A stretch of DNA of 64,000 nt from Oceaniglobus roseus (GCF_002869745.1 NZ_PNOS01000001.1:1-64000), one strand, 5' to 3'; numbered from the stretch's first letter, positions 40,874 to 52,147 are shown. Made by a program: numbers and translations. The notes: generated by a model from the letters alone, not told the origin.

Positions 40874-43239
40874 ACATGCCCAGAACCTGGTCTGGCCCCG
40901 CGCTCGAGACCTTCGCCGCCGCCGGGGCCGCCATCGGCCAGATTCCCCCGGCCTTCCCGCTGGAGGCGACGGCCGCCGTCAACCCCTGGCTGGGACAGAC
41001 CGGCGAGTCGCGGCTGGCCGCCGCGGCCCGGCTGCGGCGGGTCGGCGGCGGGCGGGTGTTCCTGCCGCGCGCCGAGGCGGCCGCGATGCTCGACTCCGGT
41101 CTGCTCACCGACGCCGACCTTGCTGCCGGGGCCGCCGCGCACGGGCTGAGCCCCGAGGATCTGCGCCGCGCGGCCCGGACCGAGCCCGCGCCGGCAGCCC
41201 CCCTGCCCAGCATCGCCGACCTCGCCGCCGCGGACAGCGGTATCGACTGGCCGGGCCTGATCGAGGACCGGATCGGTCTCTGGGCGGCGGCGCATTTCGA
41301 CCGGGGGCAGGCCTTCTGGCCGGCGCCCGAGCAGACCGCCTGGCCCTCGTGGCGCGCCTTCGCCAGCCGCGACCTCACGCCAGGGATCGCCGGTCTGCCG
41401 GGCTTCGCCGCGCGGCTGGCCGATGCCCCCGCCGCGTCGCGGCCCGCCCTCGCCGCCTATTGCGAGACGCTGGACCTGTCGGCCGAGGCCGCACCGGCGT
41501 ACTTCCACCGCCTGCTCGTCACCCTGTCGGGCTGGGCGCAGTATGCCCGCCACCTCGGCTTCATCGCCGAGCGGGACGGGACCGAGGACACGACCGCCTT
41601 CGACCTGCTGACGGTGCGCCTGTCCTGGGAGGTGGCGCTGCTCGAGGCGGGGGGGGCGGCGCGGCGCGCGGCCTGGGCGCAGGCGCAGGCCGCTTTCGCC
41701 GAGCCCGCCGCGCCCGATGCCGACCTGATCCTCGACGCCGCGCTGCAACAGGCCGTGGACGCTGCGGCCGAACGGCAGCTGGCCGGCACCCTGTCCGAGC
41801 CCGCGGCGGAGGCTGGCGCCGGGGCCCCGCCGCTTCAGGCCGCCTTCTGCATCGACACCCGGTCCGAAGTGCTGCGCCGGGCGATCGAGGCGGCGGACGG
41901 CGGCGTGCAGACCATCGGCTTCGCGGGCTTCTTCGGTCTGCCGGTGCGCCACCACGGCTTTGCCTCGGACATCGAGGAGGCACGGGCGCCGGTGCTGCTG
42001 ACGCCCTCCGTCGACACCCGCAGCGGCGGCGACGCGACCGAGGACACCGCCGCCCGGATCCGGCTGCGCACGGTTCGCGCCTGGGGCCGGTTCAAGCGCG
42101 CCGCCGTCTCAGGCTTCGCCTATGTCGAGGCGGCGGGGCCGCTCTATGTCTGGAAGCTGTTGCGCGACAGCTTCACCCACGGCGCCGGTCCGAAGGCCGA
42201 AGCCGCGCCGCAGCTGGACCTTCCGCTCGACGCCCGGATCGCCACGGCGGGCGCCATCCTTGGCGCGATGTCCCTGACCGAGGGCTTCGCCCGCTTGGTG
42301 CTGGTCTGCGGCCACGGTGCGACGGTGACGAACGCGCCCCACGCGAGCGCCCTGCAATGCGGCGCCTGCGGCGGCCACGCGGGCGACGTCAACGCCCGCC
42401 TCCTGGCCGGGCTGCTGAACGAGGCGCCCGTGCGCGAAGGGCTGCGGGCGAAGGGCATCCCGATCCCTGCCGAAACCGTCTTCGTCGCCGGGCTTCACGA
42501 CACGGTGTCCGACGAGGTGCGGCTGTTCGCCGACGGGCTGCCCGCAAGCCACGCCGAAGACCTCGCCCGGCTGCGCCGCGCCCTGGCCGCCGCAGGTCCG
42601 GTCGCGCGGACCGAGCGGGCGGCCACCCTGCCCCGCGGCACGGCGGAAGGCCTGGCCGCGCGGGGTCGCACCTGGTCCGAAGTCCGGCCCGAATGGGGTC
42701 TGGCCGGGTGCCGGGCCTTCATCGCCGCCCCCCGCAACCGCACCCGCGGGCGCAATCTGGGCGGGCGGGTGTTCCTGCACGACTACAGCTGGCGGCGCGA
42801 CGACGAGGACGCTGGAACGCTGGAACAGATCCTCGCCGCGCCGGTCGTCGTCGCCAGCTGGATCGCGCTCCAGTACCATGGATCCAGCGTCGCGCCCGAG
42901 GCGTTCGGCGCGGGCAACAAGCTGCTGCACAACGTCGTCGGCGGCATCGGCGTGCTGGAAGGCAACGGTGGCGGCCTGCGCACCGGCCTGCCCTGGCAAT
43001 CGGTCCACGACGGCAGCGCGCTGCGCCACCTCCCCGCCCGGCTGATCGTCGCCGTGGACGCGCCGGAGCCGATGATCGCGAAGGTCCTCGCCCGGCGGCC
43101 CGACGTGGCGGCGCTGTTCGACAACGGCTGGCTGACGCTCTGTGCGCTGGACAAGGCGGGCGGGCTGGGGCGGCGGTGGGACCGGGGGCGCTGGCGCGCC
43201 CGCGACGCCGCAGCCTCGCCGCTGCCCGACGCCGCATGA
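40870..43239 (+). CDS. dabA: Inorganic-carbon transporter subunit DabA (carbonic-anhydrase-like)
   Basis: DabA (789 aa, DUF2309) has a beta-carbonic-anhydrase-like zinc site and, with DabB, hydrates CO2 to bicarbonate in the cytoplasm. The expected zinc ligands are visible: Cys327 and Asp329 in AFCIDTRSEVLRR, His482 in VCGHGATVTN and Cys497 in LQCGACGGH. Other family segments are FFGLPVRH and a C-terminal LLHNVVGGIGVLEGNGGGLRTGLPWQSV. It starts at the ATG at 40870 overlapping dabB. In this family the pair supports growth at low CO2. No RuBisCO gene is in the window. Confidence 0.94.
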   Translation: MNMPRTWSGPALETFAAAGAAIGQIPPAFPLEATAAVNPWLGQTGESRLAAAARLRRVGGGRVFLPRAEAAAMLDSGLLTDADLAAGAAAHGLSPEDLRRAARTEPAPAAPLPSIADLAAADSGIDWPGLIEDRIGLWAAAHFDRGQAFWPAPEQTAWPSWRAFASRDLTPGIAGLPGFAARLADAPAASRPALAAYCETLDLSAEAAPAYFHRLLVTLSGWAQYARHLGFIAERDGTEDTTAFDLLTVRLSWEVALLEAGGAARRAAWAQAQAAFAEPAAPDADLILDAALQQAVDAAAERQLAGTLSEPAAEAGAGAPPLQAAFCIDTRSEVLRRAIEAADGGVQTIGFAGFFGLPVRHHGFASDIEEARAPVLLTPSVDTRSGGDATEDTAARIRLRTVRAWGRFKRAAVSGFAYVEAAGPLYVWKLLRDSFTHGAGPKAEAAPQLDLPLDARIATAGAILGAMSLTEGFARLVLVCGHGATVTNAPHASALQCGACGGHAGDVNARLLAGLLNEAPVREGLRAKGIPIPAETVFVAGLHDTVSDEVRLFADGLPASHAEDLARLRRALAAAGPVARTERAATLPRGTAEGLAARGRTWSEVRPEWGLAGCRAFIAAPRNRTRGRNLGGRVFLHDYSWRRDDEDAGTLEQILAAPVVVASWIALQYHGSSVAPEAFGAGNKLLHNVVGGIGVLEGNGGGLRTGLPWQSVHDGSALRHLPARLIVAVDAPEPMIAKVLARRPDVAALFDNGWLTLCALDKAGGLGRRWDRGRWRARDAAASPLPDAA

Positions 43240-43287
43240 CCCTGCGCCCGTAACCGCACCGGTGCCCGCGCCGGGGCGCACAAAAAG

Positions 43288-43447
43288 GCGGCAGTCCCGG
43301 AAAACGGGGCTGTCGCGGCCGGATTGCACGACAATGCATTGACCGGGAGCCCCCTCCCGCGGCAGAGAAGGGGAAAGCGGCATCGGCCGCATGGCATTCG
43401 CGCCCCGTTTCCGCATCGCCCCGGCGATCGCGGTGCGGGGCGTTTTT
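43288..43447 (+). promoter_or_regulatory. Hairpin-rich leader upstream of the amiC-like gene
   Basis: Four stems occur in a row: CGGCAGTCCCG/CGGGGCTGTCG (43288-43314, 11 bp), CGGGAG-CCCC-CTCCCG (43343-43358), GCGGC-ATCG-GCCGC (43377-43390), and a compound hairpin CGCCCCG...CGGGGCG with inner ATCGCC/GGCGAT followed by TTTTT (43401-43447), a terminator 20 bases upstream of the amiC start. AmiR-type ANTAR proteins act by antitermination, so this fits an autoregulated leader. The two hexaloops (A1, G4) of the ANTAR RNA motif were not identifiable. Confidence 0.55.
43401..43447 (+). terminator. Terminator-like hairpin before amiC
   Basis: CGCCCCG pairs with CGGGGCG, with an inner perfect ATCGCC/GGCGAT stem, then CGTTTTTCG. 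It could terminate dabA read-through or act as the regulated terminator of the amide operon. Confidence 0.65.
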
Positions 43448-43467
43448 CGTTGAGGGAGACCCGCCGC

Positions 43468-44565
43468 GTGAGAACGCCCGTCGATATCGGCCTGCTCTAT
43501 TCCCAGGGTGGCAGCTATGGCCAGATGTCGCGCGCCTGCCGCGACGGGGCGCTGGCCGCCATCGCCGACGTCAACGCCGATCCCGGGTCTCGCCTGACCC
43601 TGACCCCGGTCGAGGCCGATCCGAAGGGCAACCTCGATCTTTACGAACCGCTCTGCGCCCGGATCCTCGCCGAAAGCGCCGCCCGCCATGTCGTCGGCTG
43701 CATCACCTCCTCCTCGCGGAAGGAGGTGATCCCGGCGCTGGAACGCGGCCGCGGCGTGCTGTGGTACGCCTGCCCGCACGAGGGGTTCGAGACCTCGGAT
43801 CGCGTCGTCTATACCCATGCCTGCCCGAACCAGCACCTGCTGCCGCTGCTGCACTGGGCGGTGCCGCGCTTCGGGCGGCGCGCCTTCCTGACCGGCTCGA
43901 ACTACATCTGGGGCTGGGAGATGAACCGCGTCGCCCGCGAGACGCTGACCGCGCAGGGCGGCGCCGTGCTGGGCGAGCGTTATCTCGCGGTGGGCGACAC
44001 CGGCATCGCCCGGCTGGTGGCCGAGATCGCGGCGCTGCGCCCCGACTTCGTGCTGAACAACCTGATCGGCGACAGCTCCCATGCCTTCCTCGCCGCCATG
44101 GCCGAACTGCGGCAGGCCGATCCCGCCTTCGCCGGGGACGCCTGCCCGGTGCTGTCCTGCAACCTCACCGAATGCGAACTGCCGGTCCTGGGCCGGGCCG
44201 CCGAGGGGCTGATCGCGGTCGGGCCCCATTTCGCGGGCGAACGGGGCTGGCGCGCCGCGACCGATTCCGGCGCCGATTCCTCGTACGAGGCCGCGGCCTA
44301 TGGCGCGGTCCGGATGCTGGCCCGCCTGATCGAGGAGACGGGGCCCGACGCCGACCTCGCCACCCTGCTGGCCAGCCCCGCCGCCCGCGACTTCGGGCTG
44401 GACGCCGAGACCCACCACATGCGCCTGCCGGTGCTGATCGCCCGCGTCACGAACGGACGGTTCGAGGTGATCGAGCGCGCGGGGCAGGTGGTGGCCGATC
44501 CCTACCTGACCCGGCGCGAACGCTGGCCCGCCGCGCCGCGTCCGGCGCTGAGGGCGGTGCCATGA
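43468..44565 (+). CDS. AmiC-like amide-sensing binding protein
   Basis: This 365-aa periplasmic-binding-fold protein without a signal peptide resembles Pseudomonas AmiC, the cytoplasmic sensor that binds amides and releases the antiterminator AmiR. It shows IGLLYSQGGSYGQMSRACRDG, GCITSSSRKEVIPALERGRGVLWYACPHEG and FLTGSNYIWGWEMNR, typical of the AmiC/urea-short-chain-amide binding group. The GTG at 43468 follows GAGGGAG; an ATG at 43324 would begin in unrelated leader sequence. The stop overlaps the ANTAR gene. Confidence 0.85.
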   Translation: MRTPVDIGLLYSQGGSYGQMSRACRDGALAAIADVNADPGSRLTLTPVEADPKGNLDLYEPLCARILAESAARHVVGCITSSSRKEVIPALERGRGVLWYACPHEGFETSDRVVYTHACPNQHLLPLLHWAVPRFGRRAFLTGSNYIWGWEMNRVARETLTAQGGAVLGERYLAVGDTGIARLVAEIAALRPDFVLNNLIGDSSHAFLAAMAELRQADPAFAGDACPVLSCNLTECELPVLGRAAEGLIAVGPHFAGERGWRAATDSGADSSYEAAAYGAVRMLARLIEETGPDADLATLLASPAARDFGLDAETHHMRLPVLIARVTNGRFEVIERAGQVVADPYLTRRERWPAAPRPALRAVP

Positions 44566-45170
44566 TCCGCCGCCTGCCGACGCCCGAACTCGGCGGCGCA
44601 ACCGCGCTGATCCTGCACCGGCCCCACGCGACGGTGCAGGCGCTCACCCGCCAGCTCTCCGCCATCGGCCTGCGCCCCGCCCACGACTGGCCCGAGCCGG
44701 GAGCGGCCGCGCTGGCCGCCGACTTCGTCTTCTTCGATGCCGACCTCTGCCACGACGCGATGTTTCCCTGGCCCGCGGGACGCGCGCCGATGCCGCTGAT
44801 CGCGCTGATCGGGTCAGAGGCGCCGGGGCGGATCGAATGGGCGCTGTCCGCCGGGGCCGATGCGCAGATGCTGAAGCCCGTGGGCGACGGCGGCGTCTAT
44901 TCCGCCCTGCTGATCGCCCGCCAGTCCTTCGAGACGCGCCGCCGCCTGGCCGACGAGATCGCGGGACTGAAGGCGCGGCTGGCCGAGCGGCAGACGGTCG
45001 TGAAGGCCGTCCTGCTCCTGGCCGCGCGGGGCAAGACCGAGGCCGAGGCCTATGACCAGCTCCGCGCCTTGGCCATGGCCTGGCAGGTGACGATCGAGGA
45101 AGCCGCCCGCCGCATCGCCGAGCCCCCGGAAGCCCCGGAAGAGGGAGGCGCAGATGTCCGCCGCCGCTGA
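44562..45170 (+). CDS. AmiR-like ANTAR antiterminator
   Basis: This 202-aa protein has a pseudo-receiver N-terminal domain (VFFDADLCHD, ALIGSEAPGRIEWALSAGADAQMLKP), a coiled coil (DEIAGLKARLAERQTVVK) and a C-terminal ANTAR RNA-binding domain (LLLAARGKTEAEAYDQLRALAM). ANTAR proteins bind paired RNA hairpins and prevent termination. It is translationally coupled to the AmiC-like sensor (ATGA overlap) and precedes the transporter operon, so it probably controls the leader terminator upstream. Confidence 0.87.
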   Translation: MIRRLPTPELGGATALILHRPHATVQALTRQLSAIGLRPAHDWPEPGAAALAADFVFFDADLCHDAMFPWPAGRAPMPLIALIGSEAPGRIEWALSAGADAQMLKPVGDGGVYSALLIARQSFETRRRLADEIAGLKARLAERQTVVKAVLLLAARGKTEAEAYDQLRALAMAWQVTIEEAARRIAEPPEAPEEGGADVRRR

Positions 45171-46038
45171 TCCCGCCGCGCCCCGGCCCCGCTCGGCCCT
45201 CCGGCGCCTAGCGCGGCGCAAGCTGGCCGTCCTGGGTCTTGTGCTGATCGTCCTCACGGTGCTCGGCGCGATCTTCGCGCCCTGGCTCACCCCCTATGAC
45301 CCGAACGAGCAGATGTTCGACGGCCTCACCATCACCGGCGCCCCCATGCCGCCGGGCGGGCAGTTTCCGCTGGGCACCGACCTTCTGGGCCGCGACCTGC
45401 TGACGCGAATCCTCTACGGCGCGCGCACGTCCCTCATCATCGGCATCGTCGCCAACGGCATCGCGCTGGTCATCGGCACCGTGGTGGGCGTCACCGCGGG
45501 CTATGTCCGCGGACTGACGGGCGCCGTGCTGATGCGGTTCACCGACCTGATGATGGCCTTCCCGGCGCTGCTGCTCGCCATCTGCCTTGCCGCGATCTTC
45601 TCGCCCTCGCTCTGGATCGTCGCCATGGTCATCGCCATCGTGAACTGGGTGCAGACGGCGCGGGTGCTCTATACCGAGACGACGTCGCTGGCGGAACGCG
45701 AGTTCATCGCGGCCGAAAGGACCCTCGGCGCCGGGCACATGCGGATCCTGCTGCGCCACATCCTGCCCCACCTCGTGCCGATGATCATCGTCTGGGGCAC
45801 GCTCGGGATCTCGACCACCGTGCTGCTGGAGGCGACGCTGAGCTTCCTCGGCATCGGCGTGCAGCCCCCGACGGCAAGCTGGGGCAACATCATCTTCGAG
45901 AACCAGACCTATTTCCAGGCCGCCCCCTGGCTGGTCTTCTTCCCCGGCATGGCGATCCTGATCCTCGCCCTGTCCTTCAACCTCCTCGGCGACGCCCTGC
46001 GCGACGTGCTGGACCCGACACAGCGGGGACGCGACTGA
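45154..46038 (+). CDS. Peptide/amide ABC transporter permease (DppC-like)
   Basis: This 294-aa integral membrane permease of the OppC/DppC type has six hydrophobic segments, the N-terminal FAPWLTPYDPNEQ segment, GTDLLGRDLLTRILYGARTSL and the EAA loop EREFIAAERTLGAGHMRILLRHILPHLV that contacts the ATPase. The start overlaps the end of the ANTAR gene. In this setting the complex probably imports short-chain amides or related compounds for the formamidase downstream. Confidence 0.88.
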   Translation: MSAAADPAAPRPRSALRRLARRKLAVLGLVLIVLTVLGAIFAPWLTPYDPNEQMFDGLTITGAPMPPGGQFPLGTDLLGRDLLTRILYGARTSLIIGIVANGIALVIGTVVGVTAGYVRGLTGAVLMRFTDLMMAFPALLLAICLAAIFSPSLWIVAMVIAIVNWVQTARVLYTETTSLAEREFIAAERTLGAGHMRILLRHILPHLVPMIIVWGTLGISTTVLLEATLSFLGIGVQPPTASWGNIIFENQTYFQAAPWLVFFPGMAILILALSFNLLGDALRDVLDPTQRGRD

Positions 46039-46958
46039 TGGCCGCCTACCTTGTCCGCCGCCTGCTGGTATCGCTCCTGATCCTCCTCGGCGTGTCCTTC
46101 ATCACCTTCGTCCTGCTCTACGCCCTTCCGGCGGACCCGGTGCGCCAGATCGCGGGCCGCTCGGCCACCGCCCAGACGGTCGAGAACATCCGCGCCCAGC
46201 TTGGCCTCGACCAGCCGCTGATGGTCCAGTACTGGCGCTATCTCACCGGCCTCGTGCAGGGCGACCTCGGGCGCAGCTACCTGCAGCGCTCCGAGGTGTC
46301 CGAGCTGATCGCCGCCCGCCTCCCCGCCACCCTTCTGCTCATGGCAGGCGCCATCGGCTGCGAGCTGATCCTCGGCCTGACCATGGGCATCGTCGCGGCA
46401 CTGAAGCGCGGCAGCGCCACCGACAACACCCTGATGATCGCCAGCTTCGTCGGCGTCTCGGCCCCGCAGTTCGTCGTCGGCCTGCTGCTGCTCTACGTCT
46501 TCGCGGTGCAGCTCAAGTGGTTCCCCATCGGCGGCTACGGCACCCTTGCCCACCTCGTCCTGCCCTCGGTGACACTCGGGATCATGGGCTCGGGGTGGTA
46601 TTCGCGCATGATGCGCTCGTCCATGGTGGACGTGCTGCGCGCCGACTACATCCGCACCGCCCGCGCCAAGGGACTGACCCGTGCCCGCGTCATCCTGCGC
46701 CATGCCCTGCCGAACGCGATCCTGCCGATCATCGCCATGATCGGCATCGACATCGGCATCTTCATGGGCGGGATCGTGGTGGTGGAATCCGTCTTCGGCT
46801 GGCCCGGCATCGGCCAGCTGGCCTGGCAGGCGATCCAGCGCGTCGACATCCCGATTATCATGGGCGTCACGCTTGTCTCGGCCTGCGCCATCGTGCTCGG
46901 CAATCTCTTGGCCGATCTCGTCACCCCGTTCATCGACCCGCGCATCCGACTGCGCTGA
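46038..46958 (+). CDS. Peptide/amide ABC transporter permease (DppB-like)
   Basis: This 306-aa OppB/DppB-type permease pairs with the DppC-like protein in a heterodimeric channel. The first hydrophobic segment (LLVSLLILLGVSFITFVLLY) is followed by DPVRQIAGRSATAQTVENIR, the EAA loop RADYIRTARAKGLTRARVILRHALPNAI, and the C-terminal DLVTPFIDPRIRL. The ATG overlaps the previous stop (TGATG), indicating translational coupling. Confidence 0.9.
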   Translation: MAAYLVRRLLVSLLILLGVSFITFVLLYALPADPVRQIAGRSATAQTVENIRAQLGLDQPLMVQYWRYLTGLVQGDLGRSYLQRSEVSELIAARLPATLLLMAGAIGCELILGLTMGIVAALKRGSATDNTLMIASFVGVSAPQFVVGLLLLYVFAVQLKWFPIGGYGTLAHLVLPSVTLGIMGSGWYSRMMRSSMVDVLRADYIRTARAKGLTRARVILRHALPNAILPIIAMIGIDIGIFMGGIVVVESVFGWPGIGQLAWQAIQRVDIPIIMGVTLVSACAIVLGNLLADLVTPFIDPRIRLR

Positions 46959-46984
46959 ACCCATAAACCAACAGGAGGAAGACA

Positions 46985-48613
46985 ATGAGGAAACTGCTTG
47001 CCACCACCGCGCTTCTGGCCGCCATGGCCGGGGCGCCCGCGCTTGCCCAGGACTACACGCCCGATCCGAACGCCAAGGAAGGCGGGTCGATCACCATCAC
47101 CTACAAGGACGACGTGGCCACCCTGGACCCCGCCATCGGCTACGACTGGCAGAACTGGTCGATGATCAAGTCGATCTTCGACGGCCTGATGGACTATGTC
47201 CCCGGCACCACCGACCTGCGCCCGGGCCTTGCCGAAAGCTACGAGATTTCGGACGACGGCATGACCTACACGTTCAAGCTGCGTCCCGGCGTCAAATTCC
47301 ACAACGGCCGCGAGATGACGGCCGAGGACGTGAAATACTCGCTGAACCGCGTCACCAACCCGACGACGCAAAGCCCCGGCGCGGGCTTCTTCGGCGCGAT
47401 CGAGGGCTATGACGCCATGGCCGACGGTTCGGCCACCGAACTGTCGGGCGTCTCGACCCCCGGCGAAAGCACGGTCGTCATCAAGCTTTCCCGCCCCGAC
47501 GCGACCTTCCTGCACGTCATGGCGCTGAACTTCGCCTCGGTCGTGCCGCAGGAGGCCGTCGAGGCGGCCGGGGCCGACTTCGGCAAGCAGCCCGTGGGCA
47601 CCGGCGCCTTCAAGCTGGCCGAGTGGACCATCGGCCAGCGGCTGGTGTTCGAGAAGAACGCCGACTACTGGCGCGAGGGCATCCCCTATCTCGACCAGAT
47701 CACCTTCGAGGTCGGGCAGGAGCCCATCGTCGCCCTCCTCCGCCTCCAGAACGGCGAGGTCGACGTGCCGGGCGACGGCATCCCGCCCGCGAAGTTCGTC
47801 GAGGTGATGAACGACCCCGAGCAGGCGGCGCGCGTCGTCGAGGGCGGGCAGCTGCACACCGGCTATATCACCATGAACGTCACCATGCCGCCCTTCGACG
47901 ACGTGAAGGTGAGGAAGGCGGTGAACATGGCGATCAACAAGGAGCGGATCATCCAGATCATCAACGGCCGTGCCGTGCCCGCCACCCAGCCGCTGCCGCC
48001 GTCGATGCCGGGCTATACGGAGGGCTACGAAGGCTACAAGTACGACGTCGAGGGCGCCAAGGCGCTGCTGGCCGAGGCCGGGCATCCCGACGGGTTCGAG
48101 ACCGAGCTCTTCGTGATGAACACCGACCCGAACCCGCGGATCGCGCAGGCGATCCAGCAGGACCTGTCGCAGATCGGCATCAAGGCCTCGATCCAGTCCC
48201 TCGCCCAAGCCAACGTCATCGCGGCCGGAGGCGAGAAGGACCAGGCGCCGATGATCTGGTCGGGCGGCATGGCCTGGATCGCCGACTTCCCGGATGCCTC
48301 GAACTTCTACGGCCCGATCCTGGGCTGTGCGGGCGCGGTGCAGGGCGGCTGGAACTGGTCGTGGTACTGCAACGAGGAGCTGGACAAGGAGGCGGCCGAG
48401 GCCGACTCCATGGCCGACCCGGCACAGAAGGACGCGCGGCTGGCGAAGTGGTCCGACGTCTACATGAAGATCATGGAGGACGCGCCCTGGGTGCCGGTGT
48501 TCAACGAGCAGCGCTATACCATGAAGTCGGCCCGCATGGGCGGTGACGACGCGCTCTACGTCGATCCGGTGTCGATTCCGGTCAACTACGACTACGTCTA
48601 CGTGACCGAGTAA
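46985..48613 (+). CDS. ABC transporter substrate-binding protein (DppA/OppA-like)
   Basis: This 542-aa periplasmic solute-binding protein of family 5 has a signal peptide (MRKLLATTALLAAMAGAPALA) and typical segments: LDPAIGYDWQNWSMIKSIFDGLMDY, YTFKLRPGVKFHNGREMTAEDVKYSLNR and PVGTGAFKLAEW. The start is supported by CAGGAGGAAGACA just upstream. It delivers substrate to the DppBC-like permease. Family members bind peptides, nickel, heme or glutathione; an amide-related ligand is inferred from the adjacent formamidase and AmiC/AmiR pair. Confidence 0.9.
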   Translation: MRKLLATTALLAAMAGAPALAQDYTPDPNAKEGGSITITYKDDVATLDPAIGYDWQNWSMIKSIFDGLMDYVPGTTDLRPGLAESYEISDDGMTYTFKLRPGVKFHNGREMTAEDVKYSLNRVTNPTTQSPGAGFFGAIEGYDAMADGSATELSGVSTPGESTVVIKLSRPDATFLHVMALNFASVVPQEAVEAAGADFGKQPVGTGAFKLAEWTIGQRLVFEKNADYWREGIPYLDQITFEVGQEPIVALLRLQNGEVDVPGDGIPPAKFVEVMNDPEQAARVVEGGQLHTGYITMNVTMPPFDDVKVRKAVNMAINKERIIQIINGRAVPATQPLPPSMPGYTEGYEGYKYDVEGAKALLAEAGHPDGFETELFVMNTDPNPRIAQAIQQDLSQIGIKASIQSLAQANVIAAGGEKDQAPMIWSGGMAWIADFPDASNFYGPILGCAGAVQGGWNWSWYCNEELDKEAAEADSMADPAQKDARLAKWSDVYMKIMEDAPWVPVFNEQRYTMKSARMGGDDALYVDPVSIPVNYDYVYVTE

Positions 48614-48617
48614 GACC

Positions 48618-49573
48618 ATGTGCAAGGCCTGCGACTACACCATCCACGGCGCGCAGCACCATTTCGGCTGGGACAATTCCATTGCCCCGGTCGAAAGGGT
48701 GGCGCCCGGATCCACGATCCTGTTCCACTGCAAGGATTCCTCGGCGGGCCAGCTTGGCCCGTCGTCCACCGTCGCCGACGTCTCGGCGCTGGACTTCGGC
48801 AAGATCAACCCGGTCTCGGGGCCGATCTTCGTCGAAGGGGCCGAGCCCGGCGATGCGCTGAAGGTCACCATCGAAAGCTTCGCCCCCCGCCGCGAGAACG
48901 GCAAGGGCTGGGGCTGGACGGCGAACATCCCGGGGTTCGGCCTGCTGGCCGACCAGTTCACCGACCCGGCGTTGCAGGTCTGGACCTATGACGCCGACAC
49001 CCTCGCCCCCGCGCTTTACTGGGACGAGGGCGCGGTGCCGCTGAAGCCGTTCTGCGGCACCATCGGCAACGCGCTGGCCGAGCCGGGGCTGCACTCCATC
49101 GTCCCGCCGCGCCGGGTGGGCGGCAACATGGACATCCGCGACCTCGCCGCAGGGACCGAGCTGTACCTGCCGGTGGAAGTCGCGGGCGCGCTGTTCAGCG
49201 TCGGCGACACCCACGCGGCGCAAGGGGATGGCGAGGTCTGCGGCACCGCCATCGAAAGCCCGATGGACGCGGTGCTGACGCTCGACCTCGTGAAGGGTGC
49301 GAACCTGAAGATGCCGCGCTTCACCACGCCGGGACCGGTGACGCGCCACCTCGACTCCAAGGGCTACGAGGTGACGACGGGCATCGGGCCGGACCTGATG
49401 AGCGCGGCGAAGGACGCGGTCTCGGGCATGATCGACCTCCTCTGCGCCACCCGGCAGATGGCGGCGGTCGACGCCTACATGCTGGTCTCGACCTGCGGCG
49501 ATCTCAGGATTTCCGAGATCGTCGACATGCCGAACTGGGTCGTCAGCTTCTACTTCCCGCGCTGCGTCTTCGA

Positions 49574-49577
<4 letters not shown>
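48618..49577 (+). CDS. Acetamidase/formamidase
   Basis: This 319-aa FmdA/AmdA-type amidohydrolase hydrolyses formamide or acetamide to the acid and ammonia. It shows the N-terminal HHFGWDNSIAPVERVAPGS, FGKINPVSGPIFVEGAEPGD, a central GFGLLADQF and the metal-site area LFSVGDTHAAQGDGEVCGTAIE. It lies four bases after the binding protein and its stop overlaps the ATPase start. Whether the main substrate is formamide, acetamide or another simple amide is not visible. Confidence 0.9.
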
Positions 49578-51340
<1,763 letters not shown>

Positions 51341-51343
51341 CGC

Positions 51344-52147
51344 TCAGGGCTTTCCGCCGGGCCTTTTCCGGGTCATCCCGAAGGCGGGGTCGTAGCCGAT
51401 CATCGAGCCCGCCATGAACACCACGAAGGACAGCGCGACCCAGAGCAGGGACATGCCGTTGAACGACTGGTAGAGCGCGAAGCGGATCAGCTCGACCGCA
51501 TGGGTGAACGGATTGACCGCGCAGATATCGCGCAGAAGCTCCGAGCTTTCGGCCATCTTCCACAGCGGATAGAGCGCGGTGGACAGGAAGAACATCGGGA
51601 AGATGACGAAGTTCATCACCCCGGCGAAGTTCTCGAGCTGCTTGATCGTCGACGAGATCAGGAGCCCCAGCGCCCCCAGCATCAGCCCCGAGATGACGAG
51701 CGCGGGCAGCGCATAGAGATAGCCGAGCGGCGGCATGACGATCCCGAAGGCCGCGGCGATGGCGAGGAAGACGTAGACCTGCAGGATCGACACCGCGACC
51801 CCGGCCAGGAGCTTGCAGAACAGAAGCCACCACCGCGGCAGGCGCGAGGTAAGCAAAAGCCGCATCGACCCCATTTCCTGATCGTAGACCAGCGAAAGCG
51901 AGGACTGCATCCCGTTGAACAGCTGGATCATGCCGCAGAGGCCGGGGACGATGTAGACCTCGTAGGTGATGTAGGTGGCATAGGGCGGGATGATCGACAG
52001 GCCGAGGGCGGCGCGGAAGCCCGCGGCGAAGACGATCAGCCAGACCAGCGGGCGCACCAGCGCGGCAAGGAAGCGGCTGCGCTGGTTGATGAAGCGCAGG
52101 GATTCCCGCTTGGTGATGGCCCAGAGGGCGACGAGGTACGGTGTCAC
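51344..52147 (-). CDS. PQQ-associated ABC transporter permease (PedC/LutF-like)
   Basis: This 267-aa ABC-2-type membrane protein has six hydrophobic segments. It matches the permease of the ABC system that accompanies PQQ alcohol dehydrogenases (PedC in Pseudomonas putida, LutF in Methylorubrum), where the system is linked to lanthanide uptake. Segments are SLRFINQRSRFLAALVRPLV, YDQEMGSMRLLLTSRLPRWW and PMFFLSTALYPLW. It overlaps the ATPase gene by four bases and is convergent with the amide operon. Confidence 0.82.
   Translation of the reverse strand: MTPYLVALWAITKRESLRFINQRSRFLAALVRPLVWLIVFAAGFRAALGLSIIPPYATYITYEVYIVPGLCGMIQLFNGMQSSLSLVYDQEMGSMRLLLTSRLPRWWLLFCKLLAGVAVSILQVYVFLAIAAAFGIVMPPLGYLYALPALVISGLMLGALGLLISSTIKQLENFAGVMNFVIFPMFFLSTALYPLWKMAESSELLRDICAVNPFTHAVELIRFALYQSFNGMSLLWVALSFVVFMAGSMIGYDPAFGMTRKRPGGKP

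Noticed and set aside
43262-43281. Hairpin GTGC..GCAC after dabA as a terminator
   Set aside because: The stem is followed by A residues on the plus strand rather than a T-tract, so it does not look like an intrinsic terminator of dabA.
43288-43447. Canonical ANTAR two-hexaloop RNA motif
   Set aside because: Stems exist but no pair of six-base loops with A at position 1 and G at position 4 could be found, so only a looser leader claim is made.
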